A DNA stretch of 64,000 nt. It comes from Nitrospira sp. (GTDB taxonomy: Bacteria > Nitrospirota > Nitrospiria > Nitrospirales > Nitrospiraceae). The position numbers and the translations under genes are program-made. The stretch spans positions 124,001 to 188,000 of the forward strand of contig JADJXO010000002.1 of NCBI GenBank assembly GCA_016715825.1. Reading direction: 5' to 3'. The notes below the pieces were generated by a model that saw only the letters and a list, made by a program, of their open reading frames with translations, was not told the DNA's origin and ran no database searches. Shown here piece by piece: positions 15,371 to 23,489 of this stretch. Each line of letters opens with the position of its first letter. The stretch's first letter is position 1.

Positions 15371-15865
15371 GTAATATTGCCAAGTGTTCCCTCGATCTGC
15401 GTCGAGGACATACATGTCGGTCTGGCCAACTTAGGACCGGATCGCCACGCACCTCCGGTAGAGGTTGTTTTTCCTGTGTAACCGGACGTGAGGCTTAATG
15501 AGTGGAGGCTTGCGTGACTCACCCGGAGCCCCATAAGGGGTTCGCGTCACATGATCTCCGGGAGAGTGACTCGCCCAGAGGTTACCGTGATCGATCACGA
15601 GCAAGACGGGATGGACTTCACAAGGTACCTTGACTAAGAGGAATCGACTATGCGACGAACGATAACCATTAACACAGAACGGCGACACTCCTGACACCGT
15701 TCACGGTCAGGATGGTGGGAAACCCACCTACGATCCACCTTAGCCGGACCAGAAACCCATCCTATAACAATTACGGCAACATACGTCGAAAACCACCATC
15801 AGCCACGAGATACATAATCGAGACGCGTCGCTACAGCGACGCATTCCCGGAAGGAGGAAATATCC
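15371..15865 (+). other. Gene-free stretch rich in inverted repeats
   Basis: No convincing coding frame. Structures seen: CCTCGA/TCGAGG (15391-15408) just after the oxidase stop, possibly a transcript end; GTGACTCACCCGGAG (15514-15528) matching CTCCGGGAGAGTGAC (15556-15570) at 13 of 15 positions with a CCCC-ATAA-GGGG hairpin nested inside; the perfect palindrome CGTGATCGATCACG (15586-15599); and GCGTCGCT/AGCGACGC (15825-15842) close to the next ribosome site. It may encode a structured RNA or the leader of the chelatase gene; no known riboswitch signature was found. Confidence 0.4.
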
Positions 15866-16399
15866 ATGAGAGATCGCATGAACGGAGTTGTTCTGGTTGG
15901 TCATGGCGGGATCCCGAAGGACTGCCCACAGGATTTGGTGACCCGACTGAAACGATTAGAAGCTCAACGGCGTGCAGCCAAGCAACCGCCATCACCCGAA
16001 GAAATGGAACTGGATACAAAGATCCGTCGATGGCCGAGAACGGCAGAAACCGATCCATACGAGGCAGGCCTTCAGGCGGTCGCTGAACGGTTACGATCTC
16101 AGCTTGATGGCGTCTTATTCGGCATCGCCTATAATGAGTTCTGCGCTCCCACCTTAGAAGAGGCCGTTGAAGCACTCATCGCACAGGGTGCGACACACAT
16201 CACCGTGACGACCACGATGTTTACTCCGGGAGGCTCCCATTCTGAAATCGAGATACCGGAAATCCTCGAGCATCTCCGGCCACAACATCCCGAGGTAGAA
16301 CTCTGCTATGCCTGGCCGTTCGATCTGCAGCTGGTCGCCAGCACGTTGGCAGAGCAAGTCCGTCGCTTCTCCACGGTGATTCTCCACAAGAATCCGTGA
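15866..16399 (+). CDS. CbiX/SirB-family chelatase-like protein
   Basis: The 177-residue protein resembles sirohydrochlorin cobalto/ferrochelatases of the CbiX family: LVGHGGIP near the N-terminus supplies the first conserved histidine and TPGGSHSEIEIPEIL (about 115-130) the second. LEEAVEALIAQGATHITVTTTMF matches the core strand-helix. An inserted segment (about 32-65) is unlike minimal CbiX. The metal cannot be told from sequence; cobalt would link it to B12 supply for the nearby CarH-type regulator, iron to siroheme. GGAAGGAGG precedes the ATG. Confidence 0.75.
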   Translation: MRDRMNGVVLVGHGGIPKDCPQDLVTRLKRLEAQRRAAKQPPSPEEMELDTKIRRWPRTAETDPYEAGLQAVAERLRSQLDGVLFGIAYNEFCAPTLEEAVEALIAQGATHITVTTTMFTPGGSHSEIEIPEILEHLRPQHPEVELCYAWPFDLQLVASTLAEQVRRFSTVILHKNP

Positions 16400-16474
16400 A
16401 AAGGGATACCAGCCGCCCTCCAGGCAGTGTAGAATGCCGGCCCATACCGGGCCCTGCCAACGGGAGGACGAATC

Positions 16475-17050
16475 GTGACGGTTCAGGAGCAATTGGCGAA
16501 ATTATTCCATGAGACGCAGTCTTTTAAATGGGATCGGGATAAAGGATTCAAACTCGCCTCCGGGGAAATCAGCCCATTTTATGTCGATTGTCGGGCCCTT
16601 ATGGCACATCCGGAGGCACGCCGTCTGGTGGCGCACCTGGCCTATCAAGCCCTGACTGATATTGAATTCGATTGTTTGGGAGGCCTCGAACTCGGAGCCA
16701 TCCCGATTGCTGTCACCATTTCTGATTTCGCCTGTGCGGCTTCCCCCCAACGTCTTTGGCGAACATTCGTCGTTCGCAAGCAACCCAAAGACCATGGCTT
16801 GGGAAAACTCATCGAAGGCAGCGTTCGTCCGACCGATCGAGCACTCATCGTGGATGACGTACTCACAAGCGGTGGGTCACTGCTCAAAGCGGTAGGAGTC
16901 GCACGGGAAGCAGGCCTTCAAGTGGATCATGCACTGGTGATTGTGGACCGTCTAGAACAAGATGGGAGGGCACGCGTGGAAAAAGAAAAAGTTCACCTGA
17001 TCAGTCTCCTGACCATTCACGATCTCATGCGGACGGTGGACCAGGCTTAG
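16475..17050 (+). CDS. pyrE: Orotate phosphoribosyltransferase
   Basis: Converts orotate and PRPP to orotidine 5'-phosphate in pyrimidine synthesis. The 191-residue length is typical. The PRPP-binding motif ALIVDDVLTSGGSLL lies at about 122-136, the catalytic-loop region VRKQPKDHG at 100-108, and the N-terminus carries LASGEISPFYVDCR. Translation starts at GTG with GGGAGGA upstream. It stands alone; no other pyr gene is in the window. Confidence 0.93.
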   Translation: MTVQEQLAKLFHETQSFKWDRDKGFKLASGEISPFYVDCRALMAHPEARRLVAHLAYQALTDIEFDCLGGLELGAIPIAVTISDFACAASPQRLWRTFVVRKQPKDHGLGKLIEGSVRPTDRALIVDDVLTSGGSLLKAVGVAREAGLQVDHALVIVDRLEQDGRARVEKEKVHLISLLTIHDLMRTVDQA

Positions 17051-17080
17051 CACAACACGATCGCATGTAACCAACTCTCT

Positions 17081-17395
17081 TCATTTGCACTCAAACTGAA
17101 TCCCCCATCTCCGTTCTGCCACAAGTTCTTGGGCTCCATCCAGCGGACTGACCACACGAGTTCGTCCTTGCGCTTCTCCCTCCCGAACAATGGAGTAGGA
17201 CCTGCCGGTGCACTTCTCTTTCATCAGGTCGAGGGCATCCTTTCGAAACGAGGAGAGAACGGGTCCCTGCTCTTCCTTAAACGGATAAATGACCACCCCA
17301 CCCCTGTCGTGCTGTTGAACGATCTTTGCACCGTCTGCACAGCCTCCGACAGCGAGGTAGACCAGAACTCCAGCAAGCGTGCGCCACATGTTCAT
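17081..17395 (-). CDS. Small putative lipoprotein
   Basis: A 104-residue product with a lipoprotein-type signal (MWRTLAGVLVYLAVGGC, lipobox cysteine near residue 19) and a mature domain containing two further cysteines (EKC, FEC). No family is recognised. The start was placed at the TGATG overlap with the upstream glycosidase gene, which implies translational coupling; a longer upstream frame would overlap that gene by over 100 bases. Confidence 0.65.
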   Translation of the reverse strand: MNMWRTLAGVLVYLAVGGCADGAKIVQQHDRGGVVIYPFKEEQGPVLSSFRKDALDLMKEKCTGRSYSIVREGEAQGRTRVVSPLDGAQELVAERRWGIQFECK

Positions 17396-18300
17396 CAATC
17401 TCTTGGACTTGCCCCAATCACCGTGGGCAGGGGAATATGACTCCCGGTGTTTCCAGCGAACAGGCTCTTCCATGACGTGCGGTCCTCTGTGTCGATGTCC
17501 TTCTGCCACAGCGATTCCAGAATCCGAATATCAGAAGAGGACCCTCCATCCATGGCCATCGCTTGGCGCACGCTAGGTAGGACGTCCTTCACACACTGCG
17601 CGATGTCGTATAACCTGGCCGCTCCGAGGGTTTTCAAGAGAAGAATGTGTCCGGCCATCGTTTCTGCCACGACTGTTTGATACGCATATTTCCCCGACTC
17701 CCGCACGCGAACCCTCCCGGCGTGATCCAGAAGCATGAGGGCTTGTGCGACCTCTCGATAGGGAGGTTGCTCTTCATCGAAGGCCTCCGAATCCAAATCC
17801 AGGACTCGCGCCCTTTTCAACCTGGAATCAGATGGCTCCGCAACAAACAATCCCCTCCACGAAGGGTGTCGTCGACTCCCCAGCGAACGCCCGTCCTTAT
17901 AGAGAAGACCAAGATACGCGAAGTTCTCACGGAACAGCCCTGCATTAAATACGACGTGGTGCCCTGTTCGTTTCTGCCATTGGTCAATCTTGTGAGGTTC
18001 CGACAATCCTTCCTGGGCATAATAATGAACGGAGAACTTTATACGTTCAGGGTCCAAATCGACAATCAACATTCTCGGTACGATCGGGCATTGATCCTGG
18101 GCCTTCCATACCGACACCCTTATACCGTCGGAAAGCTGTAACCACGAGATGTCTCCGGCTCTGCTCGAAGTGGGGAACGCGCATGCGGCTATCAGCAGAT
18201 ACGTTGCTCCGAACCGACTCCATCGGGACAAATGGTGCCTCTTAAACGCATAGCCTACAGAAAACCAATCACTGAACGATTCTGAGGGTTGTCTATCCAT
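17395..18300 (-). CDS. Phosphodiester glycosidase family protein (NAGPA/DUF2233)
   Basis: The family comprises hydrolases related to the enzyme that uncovers mannose-6-phosphate and to bacterial exopolysaccharide proteins. The 301-residue product has an N-terminal hydrophobic segment (about 30-48, TYLLIAACAFPTSSRA) and then the conserved landmarks VVFNAGLF (about 120-127) and AMAMDGGSSSDI (about 249-260). It should act in the periplasm on a glycan phosphodiester; the substrate is unknown. It starts 3 bases after the hybrid kinase, making it the likely effector gene of a sensory operon. Confidence 0.85.
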   Translation of the reverse strand: MDRQPSESFSDWFSVGYAFKRHHLSRWSRFGATYLLIAACAFPTSSRAGDISWLQLSDGIRVSVWKAQDQCPIVPRMLIVDLDPERIKFSVHYYAQEGLSEPHKIDQWQKRTGHHVVFNAGLFRENFAYLGLLYKDGRSLGSRRHPSWRGLFVAEPSDSRLKRARVLDLDSEAFDEEQPPYREVAQALMLLDHAGRVRVRESGKYAYQTVVAETMAGHILLLKTLGAARLYDIAQCVKDVLPSVRQAMAMDGGSSSDIRILESLWQKDIDTEDRTSWKSLFAGNTGSHIPLPTVIGASPRD

Positions 18301-18303
18301 GTA

Positions 18304-19932
18304 TCAAGATTGACGTGGGACTGATGACTGCAGCGACGCCGATCTGTGGTCACCACCCTCTTGACTGGAAGGTTCCAGGTTAAGAACCTCGCGCACCTTT
18401 TCTGCCAAGACTTCAGGCGTGAATGGCTTTTGCAGATACAGAGTACCTGGATCACCAGCACCGATCCCGATATCATCCGTGTAGCCCGAGATAAAGAGTA
18501 CCTTGAGGCCCGGTTTAATCACACGGAGATTCCGAGCAAGTTCCACTCCACTCATGCCCGGCATAACAATGTCGGTGAGCAAGAGCCGGAGCTTCTTGAT
18601 GTATGGGGTGGCCACAAGGCAAGCCTCCACACCATTTCTTGCTTCCACGATTCGATACCCACACTTGCGGAGTGCTTCGCCAATCAATACGCGAACATTC
18701 TCATCATCCTCGACGAGAAGAATCGTTTCGTGCCCCCGTGGTGACGGCATGATTACCTGTCCACTCGCAGCAGTCTCAATCTCGGCCTCCACACGTGGAA
18801 GGTAGACATCAAACCGAGTTCCTTCCCCAGTTTGACTGGTCACGTCCAGTCCGCCTCCCCCCTGAGTCACAATGCCAAAGACCGTCGAGAGCCCCAATCC
18901 GGTTCCTTTTCCTTCTTCCTTGGTCGTAAAGAAGGGTTCAAACATATGCGCTTGTACTTCTGGAGTCATACCGCAGCCACTGTCGGTGACTGAAAGCCTG
19001 ACATAGGCTCCTGGTGCTAGCGGACTGATATGGTACAGGGGCGTGCGATCGAGATCTGTTGCAGCCGTTTCTATCGTGAGTTTACCCCCTGTCGGCATGG
19101 CATCCCGTGCATTGACCGCGAGATTCATCACAACTTGCTCGAGCAGGGCTGGGTCGGCCTTGACTCTGAGATCATCCGTACTGCCTCTCAACAGAAGTTG
19201 AATATCCTCACCAATCAACCTCCGCAGCATGGGTTCGAAGTCAGCCAGGATCCTATTCAGGTTCAGAACCTTAGCCGCAGACGGTTGTTTTCTGCTGAAC
19301 GCAAGCAACTGGCGAATAAGAATCCTCGCACGATCACCAGCCTTGTGCATCTCCTCAACTCGACCTCTTAGGGGATCCGCAAGGTCCATCTCGCTGAGCA
19401 GCACTTGACTTTGGCCCATAATGACAGTGAGTAAATTATTGAAGTCATGAGCCAAGCCTCCCGCGAGGCGACCGACCGCCTCGAGTTTCTGCACCTGTCG
19501 GAACTGCGCTCGGCTTTCCGATAGTGCTGCTTCGGCTTGTAATCGCGCTGCACGCTCCTGTTGCTCACGTCGTACGCGTCGCACCGATGGAACCAGGCGA
19601 TCGAGCTCCGCTTTCGGAATACAATCCGTGGCGCCGCCAGACAGTAGTTCAATCCGTTGGTTTTCCAAAACAGTTGCGGAGACGAAGATAACCGGAACAC
19701 CAGGAGCCAATCTCCGAGCAAGTCCAAGCGCCATCCGTCCATCGCATTGAGGCAGGCTGAGTTCCGCCAAAATAAGGTCGACGTGGGCGTCCGTGAGCGC
19801 CGATGCATAGGCGGCTCGGCTCTCCACCCGGTGTATCACGCAGGGGATCTCTCCACCCGTCAACATCGTCTCAACGCGGTCACCCTCGTGCCGATTCGAT
19901 TCGAGATGAAGCACTCGTAGCGGAGTTGTCAT
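18304..19932 (-). CDS. Hybrid histidine kinase with pseudo-receiver
   Basis: Domain order: receiver-like domain (5-120), linker, HisKA with GGLAHDFNNLLTV (about 155-167), HATPase (about 265-385, with N-box MNLAVNARDAM, DSGCGMTP, GTGLGL), and a C-terminal receiver (about 405-520) with phospho-acceptor Asp in LLLTDIVMP. In the first receiver the acceptor is Glu57 (DLILAELSLP), which mimics a phosphorylated state or is inert. There is no membrane segment, so it is cytoplasmic. Its start overlaps the preceding response regulator by ATGA. Output probably stays within the local phosphorelay since no DNA-binding domain is attached. Confidence 0.9.
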   Translation of the reverse strand: MTTPLRVLHLESNRHEGDRVETMLTGGEIPCVIHRVESRAAYASALTDAHVDLILAELSLPQCDGRMALGLARRLAPGVPVIFVSATVLENQRIELLSGGATDCIPKAELDRLVPSVRRVRREQQERAARLQAEAALSESRAQFRQVQKLEAVGRLAGGLAHDFNNLLTVIMGQSQVLLSEMDLADPLRGRVEEMHKAGDRARILIRQLLAFSRKQPSAAKVLNLNRILADFEPMLRRLIGEDIQLLLRGSTDDLRVKADPALLEQVVMNLAVNARDAMPTGGKLTIETAATDLDRTPLYHISPLAPGAYVRLSVTDSGCGMTPEVQAHMFEPFFTTKEEGKGTGLGLSTVFGIVTQGGGGLDVTSQTGEGTRFDVYLPRVEAEIETAASGQVIMPSPRGHETILLVEDDENVRVLIGEALRKCGYRIVEARNGVEACLVATPYIKKLRLLLTDIVMPGMSGVELARNLRVIKPGLKVLFISGYTDDIGIGAGDPGTLYLQKPFTPEVLAEKVREVLNLEPSSQEGGDHRSASLQSSVPRQS

Positions 19933-20393
19933 GAATGGGGTTGAGCGGACCGGAGACCATCAGGAGGGGGCTCGTTAATGACCCCCCAGAACGTTCCCAG
20001 TTCTTTCACAGCCGACAAGAATTTGTGAAACTCAACGGGCTTGACCACATAGGCGTTCGCTCCCAACGCATAGCTCTCGGCCAAATCGCGTTCTTCTCGT
20101 GACGAAGTCAGCATCACGACCGGAATCGGCCGCAGATTAATATCCGCCTTGATGGTACGCAACACTTCCAGCCCGTTCACCTTTGGCATTTTCAAGTCGA
20201 GAAAAATCACGGCGGGGTTGCCCTTCAAACGTGACTTGAACTGCCCCCGGCAGTAGAGATAATCCAAAACCTCAGCCCCGTCATGACAAAGGACGACCTT
20301 GTCCGAGATATGTTCCTCCTCCATCGCCGCAAGAGCAAGTTCGGCATCACGTGGATTATCCTCGGCGAGGATGATTGGTTTCACCGCATTCAT
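19929..20393 (-). CDS. CheY-like response regulator (Rcp1 type)
   Basis: A stand-alone receiver of 154 residues: acidic pair E11-D12, phospho-Asp66 in VIFLDLKMP, conserved Thr/Ser in MLTSS and Lys in VVKPVEF. Extended loops (YLYCRGQFKSRLKGNP) are typical of the Rcp1 group that partners phytochrome-like kinases. Overlaps both neighbours by four bases, so kinase, regulator and hybrid kinase are made together and should form one relay. Confidence 0.9.
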   Translation of the reverse strand: MNAVKPIILAEDNPRDAELALAAMEEEHISDKVVLCHDGAEVLDYLYCRGQFKSRLKGNPAVIFLDLKMPKVNGLEVLRTIKADINLRPIPVVMLTSSREERDLAESYALGANAYVVKPVEFHKFLSAVKELGTFWGVINEPPPDGLRSAQPHS

Positions 20394-21901
20394 GGTTCAC
20401 GACTCCGTGTTGGCAATGCAATAAAGAACGTGGCTCCCTTATCTGGAGCTCCTTCCGCCCAGGTCCGCCCCCCATGGCGATGAACAATCCGGCGCACGTT
20501 GGCTAGACCGATTCCGGTTCCTTCGAACTCATCTGCACGGTGAAGCCTCTGGAAGACCCCAAAGAGCTTGGAGGCATATTCCATATCAAAACCCACTCCG
20601 TTGTCACGCACAAAAATAACGACTTCGGCTGAGTTTGGACGCTCGACACCGATTTCAATTGACGCCTTTGGCCTGGTGCCGGTGAATTTAATGGCGTTCG
20701 TCAGCAAATTGACAAATACCTGTCTCAGCATAGCCGGATCACCATTGACCTCAGGCAATGGGGCGATTGTCCACGATATCTCACGCCCTTGCAAGTCCAG
20801 ACGCAAATTCGCAAGGACGTTGCTGATCAACTGCTCAAGACTCACACTCGTGTGAAGCATATCTTGTCGGCCCATCCGTGAAAAGACCAACAGATCATCA
20901 ATGAGCTGACCCATCTGCTTGGCGGCATCGGAGATGGTTTGTAAATACCGCGCACCCTTCTCACTCAGCGACTGCTCGACGGTTTTGCGCAGCAGAGCGG
21001 CATACCCATCTATATGCCGAAGAGGCGCTCGTAAATCATGAGACACCGAGTAGCTGAAGGCTTCCAGCTCCTTGTTTGCCGCCTCCAAGAGCTCTCCACG
21101 GCGCTGCAGCTCCTCCGCTACCCGCCGTCGCTCCGTAATGTCATGGCGAATGAGATAGTAGACCCATGCCAACAAAACCAGCTGGAGAAAAGCCCCCAGA
21201 CCCAACAGCACGATCGTATTCTTGGTCCCCTCAGCGGAGTCCGCCATGCGGCGATTCATGGTCTGCCGTTCGTCTGAATCTATATCGGTAATGAGCTGAT
21301 GAATCGCTCCCAACTCTCGGCGGCCGGCCCCCTCAATCGCCATCTTCTTCACCGCTCGAAACCCACCCCGGTCGAACAGGTCAATGGCCTTGGACTCGGC
21401 GTTCAATTGTTTCGTCATCATCCGTTCCAGCACCCCAGCTCGTTGCTCTTGTTCCGTAGAACCGCGTGTCAATTCACGCAGGTAGGTGGCGAATAGCGGT
21501 TCTTGTTGTACCACCTTCTTGTAGGACTCAAGATAGGACGTTTCTCCTGTGACCAGATATCGTCGATGGGCATCTTCTGCTTCGTTCATCGCAACATCAA
21601 TGGTACTGAGAAGTTGGAGCAGATCATGGCTGCGACCATCAAGTCGACTATTGGTCAGCACAATGCTGGTGTTGTGGTATGAAACGGCAGTGATAACAAG
21701 GATCCCGACAAACACAAGACTAAAACCCGCCAGTATCCGTTGCTCAATGGTCAGGTTTTGGAACCAGGACACACGACTGTTGCTCGATTTCGTGGAATCT
21801 AGACCAATGTCTGAGCGAGGTTCCATGTCCCCTGGTACGAGGGTCGGCGGCTCTGACTGCTGGTGAGGGGCTGATTCCATGGCTGGATGACAAGCCATCA
21901 C
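20390..21901 (-). CDS. Membrane histidine kinase with CHASE3-like sensor
   Basis: The 503-residue kinase has a first membrane helix (about 57-77), a CHASE3-like extracytoplasmic helical domain (about 80-225; DVAMNEAEDAHRRYLVTGE is typical), a second membrane helix (about 228-250), HisKA with SYSVSHDLRAPLRHIDGYA and HATPase (NLLTNAIKFTG, DNGVGFDM, GTGIGLANVRRIVHRHGG). The catalytic half is of the phytochrome/Cph1 kind. The first 45 residues are a disordered cytoplasmic extension; ATG at 21880 is an alternative start. It lies 91 bases after nuoN on the same strand, so some read-through from the nuo operon is possible. Confidence 0.9.
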   Translation of the reverse strand: MMACHPAMESAPHQQSEPPTLVPGDMEPRSDIGLDSTKSSNSRVSWFQNLTIEQRILAGFSLVFVGILVITAVSYHNTSIVLTNSRLDGRSHDLLQLLSTIDVAMNEAEDAHRRYLVTGETSYLESYKKVVQQEPLFATYLRELTRGSTEQEQRAGVLERMMTKQLNAESKAIDLFDRGGFRAVKKMAIEGAGRRELGAIHQLITDIDSDERQTMNRRMADSAEGTKNTIVLLGLGAFLQLVLLAWVYYLIRHDITERRRVAEELQRRGELLEAANKELEAFSYSVSHDLRAPLRHIDGYAALLRKTVEQSLSEKGARYLQTISDAAKQMGQLIDDLLVFSRMGRQDMLHTSVSLEQLISNVLANLRLDLQGREISWTIAPLPEVNGDPAMLRQVFVNLLTNAIKFTGTRPKASIEIGVERPNSAEVVIFVRDNGVGFDMEYASKLFGVFQRLHRADEFEGTGIGLANVRRIVHRHGGRTWAEGAPDKGATFFIALPTRSREP

Positions 21902-21992
21902 GCCGATGTGATGGTGGTGCGGGATCCGAACATTGCAAGACTTCGCGCTCGGAGCAATTGTAGCAGAACTCTAGATAGGACAAAGCAGAAAA

Positions 21993-23489
21993 CTAACCGC
22001 CGACATGAACAGACGAAGGAACCGCTGTAGCAGAAGGAGTCACAAAGTTAGAAAACATCAGCGTGGCATCAACGACCCAATCTGTAAACGGTTGGGGATA
22101 GATGCCAATCACCAAAGTCCCTGCCAAGCCAACGTAGATAACAGCCTTCATCGGACCGGAAATCCTAATCGGTGACGGATCAATAGGCTCATTGATGTAC
22201 ATTTGTTTGACCACGATTAAGTAGTAGTACATCGATATGACGATGTTGATGAGCCCGACCGTGATCAAGGCGTAGAGTCCTTCCTTGATCGCCGCAATAA
22301 AGATGTAGAGCTTTCCGATAAACCCGGCAAGAGGCGGCACCCCGGCTAACGACAACAAAAACAGCAACATGGCAAACGCCAAAAACGGAGATCGCCGATT
22401 GAGACCACGATAATCCTCGATCTCATCCCGTCCGATAGCGTGGCTGACTGCAATGACGACGGCGAACGCTCCGATATTGGCGAAGAGGTAGGCCAGGAGA
22501 TAAAACAGTATCGCGTCACTTCCCATCTTCGTTCCTGCTGCCAGTCCAATCAGGACATTCCCGATTTGGGCAATCCCGGAGTAGGCCAGGAGGCGTTTGA
22601 TATTTCGTTGGGCGATCGCCACGATATTTCCATACGTCATCGACACGATCGAGACGGCCACCAATAAGTACACCCACACCGGCTTAAACGAAGCCAGCGC
22701 GACGAGGAAAATCCTGAGCAGGATCACCAACGCAGCACCCTTCGGCGCGATGGATAAAAAGGCTGTGACGGGGGTTGGGGCGCCGTGGTACGTGTCCGGT
22801 ATCCACGAATGGAAGGGAACGGCACCGATCTTAAATCCTAAGGCGGCAAAGATCAGGAGAAATCCAATAATCAAACCTGGGGTCGCCCGTGCGGACGACA
22901 TCTCAGAAAACACCAGCTGGCCCGTTTCTCCGTATACAAGGCTGATGCCGTAGGCGAACAGCCCCGCGGCAAAGACGCCCAGGATGAAGAACTTCAAGCC
23001 AGCCTCATTTGAAGCCATATCCTCTCGTAAATACGAGACCAAGACGTAGAACCCAAGGGTGGAGAACTCTAAACTGACAAAGACTGAAAGGAGATCATTG
23101 GCGGACGCCATGAACATCATGCCGATCGCAGACATCACCACAAGGACATAGTATTCTCCACGGAATAAGGTGAACCGATTGACGTATTCCACTGAAGAGA
23201 GAATCACAAGAATAGTGGCGCCCAGGACAAAGATCTTGAAGAAAATCGCCATCCGATCCAGCACAAACATGTTGCCAAAGAGCGCACCGGAAACGTGAGC
23301 GATGTCAAACCACGCCAAACATCCGAGTGTCAGAACAAGACCCGCTACGCTCAGATACGCCAACTGTTCTTTCGGTAGACGGGGAGATACGAAGTCCACG
23401 ATGATCACAAGGCAGAGCCAACAGGTAAGGAAGATTTCCGGCACGAGTAGCAGCAGATCCGAGAAGGACAGGTTCAGCGAAAAAATCAT
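21993..23489 (-). CDS. nuoN: NADH-quinone oxidoreductase subunit N
   Basis: Antiporter-like proton-pumping membrane subunit of complex I, the one nearest the peripheral arm. 498 residues, about 14 membrane helices; the family core is seen in SLEFSTLGFYVLVSYLRED (glutamate of helix 5) and GAVPFHSWIPDTYHGAPTPV (about 240-259). Its start overlaps the preceding nuoM by four bases. It is the last gene of the operon. Confidence 0.95.
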   Translation of the reverse strand: MIFSLNLSFSDLLLLVPEIFLTCWLCLVIIVDFVSPRLPKEQLAYLSVAGLVLTLGCLAWFDIAHVSGALFGNMFVLDRMAIFFKIFVLGATILVILSSVEYVNRFTLFRGEYYVLVVMSAIGMMFMASANDLLSVFVSLEFSTLGFYVLVSYLREDMASNEAGLKFFILGVFAAGLFAYGISLVYGETGQLVFSEMSSARATPGLIIGFLLIFAALGFKIGAVPFHSWIPDTYHGAPTPVTAFLSIAPKGAALVILLRIFLVALASFKPVWVYLLVAVSIVSMTYGNIVAIAQRNIKRLLAYSGIAQIGNVLIGLAAGTKMGSDAILFYLLAYLFANIGAFAVVIAVSHAIGRDEIEDYRGLNRRSPFLAFAMLLFLLSLAGVPPLAGFIGKLYIFIAAIKEGLYALITVGLINIVISMYYYLIVVKQMYINEPIDPSPIRISGPMKAVIYVGLAGTLVIGIYPQPFTDWVVDATLMFSNFVTPSATAVPSSVHVGG

